From: Funneliformis mosseae
Lineage: Eukaryota; Glomeromycota; Glomeromycetes; Glomerales; Glomeraceae
Assembly (NCBI GenBank): GCA_910592005.1
Contig: CAJVPP010002708.1
Location: 1 to 13,772 of the forward strand
Direction of reading: 5' to 3'
DNA: 13,772 nucleotides
Within the stretch, counting starts at the first letter, position 1. Every line of letters starts with the position of its first letter. A program made the position numbers and the translations under genes. A model generated the notes under the pieces. That model did no database searches. It saw only the letters and a program-made list of their open reading frames with translations, and was not told the origin of the DNA. Below, in pieces: positions 7,435 through 13,772 of the stretch.

Positions 7435-9682
7435 CTAAAGAAAATCTTCACTACTAATATTAGTATCGTCAATAGGTTCAGTAATATCTGACTTATTTCT
7501 ACCCTCATTTGTAGCTATCTTGTTAAACGAAATCAAAGACTTCTGATAACTTTGACAATTTTTTTTAATTCCGTTTACAAGATAATCAATGCAATATTGG
7601 CATTGACTTTCTAGTTTAAATAAATAACACCCAAAAAGATAAGCGTGTTCACAAATTAAAATACAACCTACCTCACATAAATCTATACAGTCTTTAAAGT
7701 CATAATACCTATCTTTTCAAGAAGGATGTGCTGTATTCTAAGCCATTGCCAATATTTTAATATTGACTTGAGCTGAAAGAGTTGAAAATTCGTATACTTT
7801 GAGTTTTAAATGTGCATCAGATAAAACAACTTTTGATTTGCTAAGATTCTGATAGACACATGTAAAAAAATTTAACAAGAAAAGCGTGGTCTGTTTTTTA
7901 AGATATTTCAGCTGTTTTGCTGAATATCTGATGTTGTGATCCTCAGAAAATGCATCTGCGAAAGAATTGCTATCACGTATCTGATCGATTACTTGTGCCT
8001 GTCGAATAATTTATCTAACTGTATTTGATTTCTGTATTTGTCGTCGAAGTGAACTGTGAAAATTTTTCACATAATAATTATTGAAAACATGAAGGAAATC
8101 TAAAAGAACTTGTGAAATAGGATGATTAGTACTAGACCAGTAGAAAACATCACTTAAAAATGCTAATGAAAATTTGTTATAATATCTACGATTATATTAA
8201 AAAAAATAATTCAAATATGAAATATTGCCTCTCTGTATACTCTCCAATTTCCATTCTGAAATATAATAGAATAGAAATCTAAGACTAATAGGAGGATATT
8301 ATCCAGCAAATTGATGAGATATTGGACTTCTAGATCTTTAGACCATTCAAATTTCTATAGAATAATTAAGCGTATATGAGACCAGCCTTGAGACGCAAGT
8401 TCAAGTATCAAACTAATTTTATAAAATTTTGGCTTTTATGCCAATACCTTCTGATGCCCAAATACCTCATGAAAAAGCTTGTCAAAAAATTTATAATTTG
8501 CAAAAAACACGGTTTTACAGATATTCAAAGATATATGCAAAGGATCAATTATCAGAATGATATGCAAAATTTGTTTCAGTATTCTAGAAGAATCTCCAAC
8601 TTTGATGTGATAGTTGATAGCACAGCGTACATGTAGTTGTCTAGAATAATCTATAGGAGCAACTAATGTTTGCATCTCCATATAATCTCTTACTTTGAAA
8701 ATGTCTATCATATGTTTAATGGCCTTTATATAATTACTAGTAGAATAAAGGGAACTCTCTTTTAGATCAACCAACTTTATATTCTCTATACTCTAATCAA
8801 CTCAGCATTATTCAATTTGATCATTATAGCTGTAAATCAAAAGACGCTTAACTCATTCATCGTATGTCATTAGTGGAAGTATCAAATCAGCAAATGCTTA
8901 TTTTTGTCCTATATAACTAAACTATAAATAAGAAAAGAAATATATGTGAGCATTTTGTATAATAATATTTTCATCAATATCCCTTTGGTTATAAAGACTT
9001 CCTTCACTTCCTTCTCAATTAGGATTGTAAAATGGAATAGAAACAGTTTCTGGCAAGGCTTTTAGAAGTATTATAATAAAATGAGAGACTTCATGTGTAG
9101 TCATTGTATTACTATGACGATACTCATGAATGTTGTGAAAATTATCTATATTAAGAATAACTAGGCTTCTTATTTATGAATAAGTTACATATGTTAGCTG
9201 ATTATTTTACAAATCATAAAACTTAATAAAATATTTATATATTTATATTATCCAATAAAAACTTTTCTATTGTCATTGTATGCACTTTTACATGCCAAGC
9301 TTTTTGTTTTGCAATGATCTCACATCTTATTATTAAGCCTGCATTAGCTAAGGTCTCTATTGCTGATGAAAACGTCTCAGACGAATCTAATAAAAGTCCA
9401 ACTTCTGCTTTAACTTCATTAATAAATTTATTGTTAAATTCTGTTAAAAAATAATAAAACGAAATCAATCTTGTTCTATTTTTTTGATTAGTCATATAAC
9501 TTTTAGTTTGTGAGTTAGTTCTGGCTATTAATTGGTCAAAAAAACCTTTCAATAATGATTGGCCTTCTCAAGCATTTTCTTGAATTCTTCTGGATCAAGA
9601 ATAGGATTTTTATTATATACTTATTGCCTTGTATACAACACTCCTGCCATCAATTTAATTTTCTTACTAAGAGGAGTCAACT

Positions 9683-9763
9683 CTAATAGATAATTATTAT
9701 ATTATTATAGGATTCACATGATTTTATTCAGTATTAAAAAGTTTGTAAATAAAATTTACTCAC
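9683..9763 (-). other. Spliceosomal intron in the long minus-strand gene
   Basis: Minus-strand donor GTGAGT at 9763 and acceptor CTATTAG ending at 9683; 81 nt, the same length as the intron at 2621-2701. Splicing joins ELDEVKL to ELTPLSKK through a shared Glu codon, in frame. Confidence 0.75.
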
Positions 9764-10386
9764 CTAGCTTTACCTCGTCAAGCTCTGCGTATACTTTATG
9801 ATACGCAGATTCAAGTTCCTAAAATTGAGATTCGGAGTATATAATATCACCATGTAAAATATAAGATCTACCTTAAAACTTCCTTATATATTCTTTAGAA
9901 ATCCTTTCAAGTGCTGGCATATAACCAGCTAAATTAACATATTCTGGATCAATATCAGTTTTATATAAGCAATGGTGACAAATCATTGCCCCTTATGATA
10001 GTTTGAAGAAATTGATTAATCATTTCAGAGCCTTCTTGATAGTTTTCATTTCTGTACTATGTCAAGCTATAAAATATAGAGCTGATATTTTGGATGCGAA
10101 CATATATTGTTAGTTTTAGATTTTTTTGCATTAACTATCAATTTATTATAATATTTTTGATATAAAGCCTTACCAACCAAGTCTAGGTATTGACTTGAAC
10201 TTGGTATCTTTACTTTTTCAGATATAATAGATGTGCTGTGCAGTTTATAATCACATATGACATCCTCCTGGCCTTTCAAATTACAGTATTGAACCTTTCT
10301 TTTTCCCTTTTTTTTAATGGAGGAAGTTTGACAGGCTTTTTATATAGACATTTTGCTTTATACTCTTTTTTTTGGTAATAAAAATG

Positions 10387-10447
10387 CTGAAATAAAATAA
10401 ATATGTATTAGCCAGTTTCTGAATTACTTTACTATTTACTGAATTAC
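10387..10447 (-). other. Spliceosomal intron in the long minus-strand gene
   Basis: A 61-nt minus-strand intron: donor GTAATT, branch-like GGCTAATAC, pyrimidine-rich TTTATTTCAG acceptor. It separates SSCFINHQ from AFLLPKKR. Confidence 0.6.
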
Positions 10448-10555
10448 CTTGATGGTTTATAAAACAAGAGCTATATTTTCGATTTTTTTTGATCACAACC
10501 TTTGCCAATTCGTTTTTGTAGCTGCCAATCCATTTAAGGTTAAATAATCATCTTT

Positions 10556-10904
10556 TTTATATGAATTTAATATATGATGATCATTTTGAAGATTAATCAA
10601 TCAGGTTTAAGCCTGCTATGCTTATCACACAATATAATATTTTTTTCGATTCTCTAAGTCTTATTAGGATCTATCACAATTTGCAGTTAGCTCATTCTTA
10701 AGGTAGGATTATTATAATGGTACTATAAATTAGAATAAAATACCATGTTTGATCTAGCATATTCACAGCTTTTAGATATGAATTAGGAACTTCATAATGA
10801 GTTTCAAATGAGATTTTTATTAATAAGAGTTACAAGAAAAAAATTTGATCCCTTGTAAAGGAACTTAAGCAATGTTATTGAACTATTTCATTATAGGATA
10901 ATAC
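10556..10904. other. AT-rich region between divergent remnants
   Basis: It lies between the 5' end of the long minus-strand gene and the start of the plus-strand coiled-coil remnant. Minus-strand codons continue in frame for about 50 more positions (to about 10710) with many Gln-like stop positions, so the gene may start further out. No promoter motif is clear. Confidence 0.35.
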
Positions 10905-11938
10905 TATCATAATCCATGAGAAAGAGGTAGAGAAACTTAAATCAGAAATATCTGATTTGCAAAAACAGCTTAGGGTTTTATAATAAGAAAAAAAATTCAA
11001 AGATGAGGTTAGGTCTATTCAAGATGGCCAAATTATAGAGCTTGAAAATAAGGTTGAAAATCTTAAAGTGAGAATTCAGATTCTCATAGATAAAAAAATT
11101 CCAATAAATGTTTAGATATAGTAATGATTAATCTTATTGCAAATGTTAATAGAGGGTTAGATCAAATTAAAAATCACATTAGAGGCTAGTACGCTTATGC
11201 AAAATCCTACCAATATTATAGATGAAATTAAAGGCTCATTAAATACTATTCAGGTTACTTTGCAAAATATCACAACTGAGAGAGATCAATATTAGAACCT
11301 ATTAAATAATTCAATTTAGCAGGTAAAAGATTTTAGAAATCAGTTAAATGATAGCAGAAATTAGAATTTATGATTACAATATTTATTAGATGAATCTCGC
11401 ATTTAGGTTAAAAGAACTTTGAAAGAAAGAGACAATGTTTAAGGAGAGTGAAACTTGGCTATGTTGGCCTATAATAATGAGAGACGAGAATCCTGTCACT
11501 AGATGTTTTCATGTCAGAATAAATATAAGCATGTTCAAGGATTATTACAAAAAAAATTTGCTAAACAGCTATTATATAAGCGAGATACTAACTGTCTTTA
11601 ATAAAATACCTGACAGTTGCAGACCAATACCTAAAATCAGGTAAATAGAATATTAATTATTATAGCAAGAAAACAAACTCGCATTAGTGAATTGCTACAT
11701 GAGAAGTTTGTTTTCCAGTTAGTAATTAGGCAAAGAGACCAGAATATTTTAAATTTGCAGAAACATATTTTAGCATTACAGAATAACTTGCCAAATATAC
11801 TAACAAATAGGAATGGTAGGATATAGACTCTCAATATTTTATGGACGTTCTAGAGAAGATCCAGAAAATTTTCTTAGAGATTTTCAGAGATATGTAGTAG
11901 CTAATCAAATAAATGTAGCTCTTGAAGCAGGTCAGGCC
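10905..11938 (+). pseudogene. Gag-like retrotransposon region: coiled coil plus Gag N-terminal motif
   Basis: One frame can be followed from about 10912 to 11829 through many stops. It gives a Gln/Glu/Leu-rich coiled coil: EKEVEKLKSEISDLQKQL, IIELENKVENLKVRIQIL, DEIKGSLNTIQVTLQNITTE, RTLKERDNV, HVQGLLQKKFAKQLLYKRD, RISELLHEKFVFQL, NILNLQKHILALQNNLP. A one-base slip then leads to MVGYRLSIFYGRSREDPENF followed by LRDFQRYVVANQ and EAGQA, the start of a retrotransposon Gag domain (aromatic-GR-x-x-EDPE-x-Fhx-x-F). Gag packages the element RNA. The reading stops abruptly at the MITE-like element starting at 11941, and no protease, RT or second half of Gag is present. Most stops are TAG/TAA where a coiled coil would carry Gln. 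A Gypsy/Ty3-type origin is likely but unproven. Confidence 0.65.
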
Positions 11939-12264
11939 TAGAGTTCTGAATGAGTCAAGTCAAGTCGAGTTTAAAGATCAACTCTATTTGACTCTCTTTT
12001 TTCAAGTCGAGTCGAGTCAAATTTATTTTATAAAATCTTTCAATTTGATTTGATTCAAGTTATATAAATGTTAAACTCAATTCAATTTGACTTGACTCGA
12101 TTTTAACTTGATTTAATTTTGAAAAAAAATAATAAAAAAAACGAAAAGATCAGGAAGGGAAAAAAGGGTGAAGGGAAGGAAAGAGAAGAGCGAATGATTT
12201 GTTATCATTCAAGTTGAACGATTAGTTATCATTCTTCTTGAACAATTTTTTTATCATTCAAGTC

Positions 12265-12420
12265 AAATGATTCAGGTTATTATTCAAGTTGAATGATTCA
12301 AGTTATCATTCAAGTTGAACGATTCAGATTATCGTTCAAGTTGAACGATTCAGGTCATCGTTCAAGTTGAATGATTCAGGTCATTATTCAAGTCGAACGA
12401 TTCAGGTCATTGTTCAAGTT
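12265..12420. repeat. 26-bp minisatellite, six units
   Basis: Six exact-length units (6 x 26 = 156 bp) of the form GAACGATTCAGGTCATCGTTCAAGTT. The junction of adjacent units creates CGTTCAAGTTGAACG, a palindrome. A longer mixed unit precedes it at 12216-12264. Confidence 0.85.
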
Positions 12421-12820
12421 AAACGATTTGTTATCATTCTTCTTGAATGATAAAAAAATATCGTTTAAGTTGAACAATTCGTCATCGTTCTTCTTAAATG
12501 ATAAAAAAATATTGTTTAAGTCGAACAATTCATCATCATTCTTCTTGAACGATAAAAAAAATTGTTCAAGTCAAAGGATTCATTATCATTCTTCTTAAAC
12601 AATAAAAAAATTATTCAAGTTAAACGATTCATCATCGTTCTTCTTGAACAATAAAAGAATTATTCAAGTTGAACAATTCGTCATTGTTCTTCTTATACGA
12701 TAAAAAAAATTGTTCAAGTTAAACGATTTGTCATCGTTCTTCTTGAACGATAAAAAAAATTATTCAAGTCGAACGATTCGTCATTGTTCTTCTTAAATGA
12801 TAAAAAAAATCATTTAAGTC
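12421..12820. repeat. 49 to 51-bp minisatellite, eight units
   Basis: Units start at 12421, 12472, 12523, 12573, 12622, 12671, 12721 and 12771. Each has the form RAACRATTCGTCATCGTTC, TTCTTGAACGATAAAAAA, then a TTCAAGTY end. It appears to be the 26-bp unit with an extra hairpin-forming segment (GTTC-TTCTT-GAAC) and an A-rich stretch inserted. Confidence 0.85.
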
Positions 12821-12996
12821 AACTCGAGTTAACTCGAATTAAGTTGAGTTTAAATCAAGTTGAGTTAAATATTTAACTTGACTTGAATTTAACTTAACTC
12901 ACAAATCATCGAATCAAAGAAACATAAATTCAACTTGATTTAAACTTGACTTAGCTTATCTGACTCATAAGTTAACTCGACTCGTCTAGAACTCTA

Positions 12997-13435
12997 ACTA
13001 GCACTATATTTTCTATCCATCTTTTGATAATTTTTACTGTAGGTATTTCTTCTAAGGTGAGTTCTCCTTTTATAGCCAATTCTACTAAAAAAGCATGCAT
13101 ACTTTTAAGTGAATAGCGATCTGCATTTCTTAAATTTTCAGTTAAAAAAAATTTTTGTAAATACTGAATAACCTTCTTCGTTATATATTTTCCTTCACCT
13201 TTGTTACTAAGTTTAGATTTTCCTTTAAGATTTATTCTTTATTAAACAGAAATTTATAATCAAGACTAAAAAATTTGCTATTTTAGTATTTTTAGAATTT
13301 ATAATAAAAAAAATATTGGTGAAAATATTATCCTATAGTTTAAAATAATATATAGGTAATATTAGTATATAAGACTATAAAATGGTATAAAGAAATATTA
13401 TTTACCTGCTGTTTAGATTTTCTCATTGATTTCAT
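12997..13435 (-). pseudogene. 5' part of a minus-strand fungal gene, truncated by the MITE-like element
   Basis: The minus-strand ATG at 13435 gives a basic ten-codon exon, MKSMRKSKQQ, ending at 13406 with a GTAAAT donor; the acceptor is not resolved. A second exon (about 13245-12997) reads GKSKLSNKGEGKYITKKVIQ, then YLQKFFLTENL, DRYSLKSMHAFLVELAIKGE and LTLEEIPTVKIIKRWIENIV, and stops at the MITE-like element. The repeated helix pattern and the terminal KxxKRWI suggest a small helical, possibly DNA-binding domain of a multicopy family; I do not know its function. No continuation is seen on the far side of the element. Confidence 0.5.
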
Positions 13436-13698
13436 TTGTCACCTTATTTATTAGAAACTCTGAATCTTATAAATAATTACAGATAATTATTTAGTTTATC
13501 TAAAAATTTAGAGTAATAAAATAAATATTCAATTCAATCTATTTTTTTATTAAGAATTAGCATTATTTAAGGAGTATTTAATTTAGTTAGTTCTGAAACT
13601 ATTAGAGATAGTCAACGTATTATACTAAGATTAGTAACTTGTGTAAAAGAGAAATCAACTCATTTGTTAATATGAGAAAGAAAGCGTATACGAATATA
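13436..13698. other. AT-rich region upstream of the minus-strand gene
   Basis: It would include the promoter of the 13435 gene. A plus-strand frame near 13585-13670 (SSETIRDSQRIILRLV) is open for about 30 codons but has no convincing family. No other feature seen. Confidence 0.3.
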
Positions 13699-13772
13699 CA
13701 GTGGTGAGCAAAAGAAACGCAACCACTATTGGTTACCTTTAAAAGCTTATAACAGGTTAACTATGGGGGCTA
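13699..13772 (+). mobile_element. Tc1/mariner-like element terminus, cut by the window end
   Basis: CAGTGGTGAGCAAAAGAAAC, directly preceded by TA (13697-13698), matches the familiar CAGTGG(T)G-x-CAAAA tip of Tc1/mariner inverted repeats. Only the first 74 bases are in the window, so transposase content and integrity are unknown. Confidence 0.65.

Larger units (their letters stand above)
7435..10555 (-). pseudogene. Long multi-exon gene of an unassigned, probably multicopy fungal family
   Basis: From about 10555 down to TAG 7437-7435, minus-strand frames form one protein of roughly 900 residues with introns at 10387-10447 and 9683-9763, probably another near 9130-9240, and one slip near 9555. 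In order: DDYLTLNGLAATKTNW; a Cys-containing basic region (KRKVQYCNLKGQEDVICDY); PSSSQYLDLVGKALYQKYYN; ICHHCLYKTDIDPEYVNLAG; HGDIIYSESQFQELESAYHK; ELTPLSKKIKLMAGVLYTRQ; KAEVGLLLDSSETFSSAIET; VILNIDNFHNIHEYRHSNTM; IIDPLHISLNICKTVFFANY; FLSDVFYWSSTNHPI; and a Cys-rich C-terminal block (about 7580-7720) with CEVGCILICEHAYLFGC and CQYC, like a degenerate RING zinc fold. I recall related repeated proteins in Rhizophagus but no assigned function. Stops replace mostly Gln and Trp. It could be a gene carried by the neighbouring mobile element or a host family. Confidence 0.6.
11941..12994. mobile_element. MITE-like nonautonomous DNA element with TA flanks
   Basis: The 1054-bp block begins GAGTTCTGAATGAGTCAAGT, and its reverse complement begins GAGTTCTAGACGAGTCGAGT, so it has short imperfect terminal inverted repeats. 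It is flanked by TA at 11939-11940 and 12995-12996, as for Tc1/mariner-type insertions. The subterminal zones are filled with GAGTCAAGT/AAGTCGAGT/AACTCGAGTT variants, some palindromic, and the core carries two minisatellites. No transposase frame is present. The open frame at 12371-12598 is a translation of the repeats. Confidence 0.7.

Noticed and set aside
8376..8636. 86-codon plus-strand open frame
   Set aside because: It is the complement of the well-supported minus-strand gene, which has conserved-looking blocks here.
5429..11938. Alternative genetic code with TAA/TAG as Gln
   Set aside because: Many stops sit at Gln positions, but TAG and TGA also replace Trp and Arg, there are frame slips, and catalytic residues are lost. 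Decay explains all of these.
12371..12598. 75-codon Ser/Phe/Asn-rich open frame
   Set aside because: It is a translation of the two minisatellites with drifting unit length.
12265..12820. CRISPR array
   Set aside because: The units are contiguous and degenerate with no unique spacers, lie inside a MITE-like element, and the setting is eukaryotic.
13585..13670. Possible helix-turn-helix of a Tc1-like transposase
   Set aside because: About 30 codons with only a vague pattern, and it lies outside the adjacent Tc1/mariner tip that starts at 13699.

Overview
This is a very AT-rich window with spliceosomal-type introns, no bacterial operon structure, no rRNA or tRNA gene that I can see, and no intact gene of normal length. 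It looks like the repeat-rich compartment of a fungal nuclear genome. The decayed protein families resemble, from memory, multicopy families of arbuscular-mycorrhizal fungi (Glomeromycotina, Rhizophagus/Gigaspora type). That assignment is inference and was not searched. Nearly every coding region here is a pseudogene.

Layout. 1-863: a truncated copy (1 to about 125) and a fuller copy (288-863) of one repeat family carrying 9-bp-period arrays. 864-1090: the C-terminal tail of a DDE-type transposase. 1091-1958: mostly noncoding, with one short basic coding remnant. 1959-3309 (+): a gene with two clear introns and a PD-(D/E)XK-like region. 3656-5336 (-): an A32/FtsK-type packaging ATPase of the Maverick/Polinton sort, split by an 805-bp insertion (4257-5061) of the same repeat family. 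5429-5981 (-): a zinc-ribbon plus Vsr-like nuclease remnant. 5982 to about 7135 (-): an rve (retroviral-type) integrase. 7435 to about 10555 (-): a long multi-exon gene of a family whose function I do not know. About 10905-11938 (+): a coiled-coil, Gag-like region. 11941-12994: a 1054-bp MITE-like element with TA flanks and two minisatellites. 12997-13435 (-): the 5' part of another gene. 13699 to the end: the tip of a Tc1/mariner-like element.

How it fits together. Integrase, nuclease and ATPase lie head to tail on the minus strand and look like the wreck of one Maverick/Polinton-like element; I see no DNA polymerase B, capsid gene or long element TIRs for it. Retrotransposon, MITE, mariner and host-like multicopy genes are nested around it. 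In-frame stops sit mostly at Gln, Arg and Trp positions, one C-to-T or G-to-A change away from sense. This points to deamination-type decay rather than a changed genetic code.
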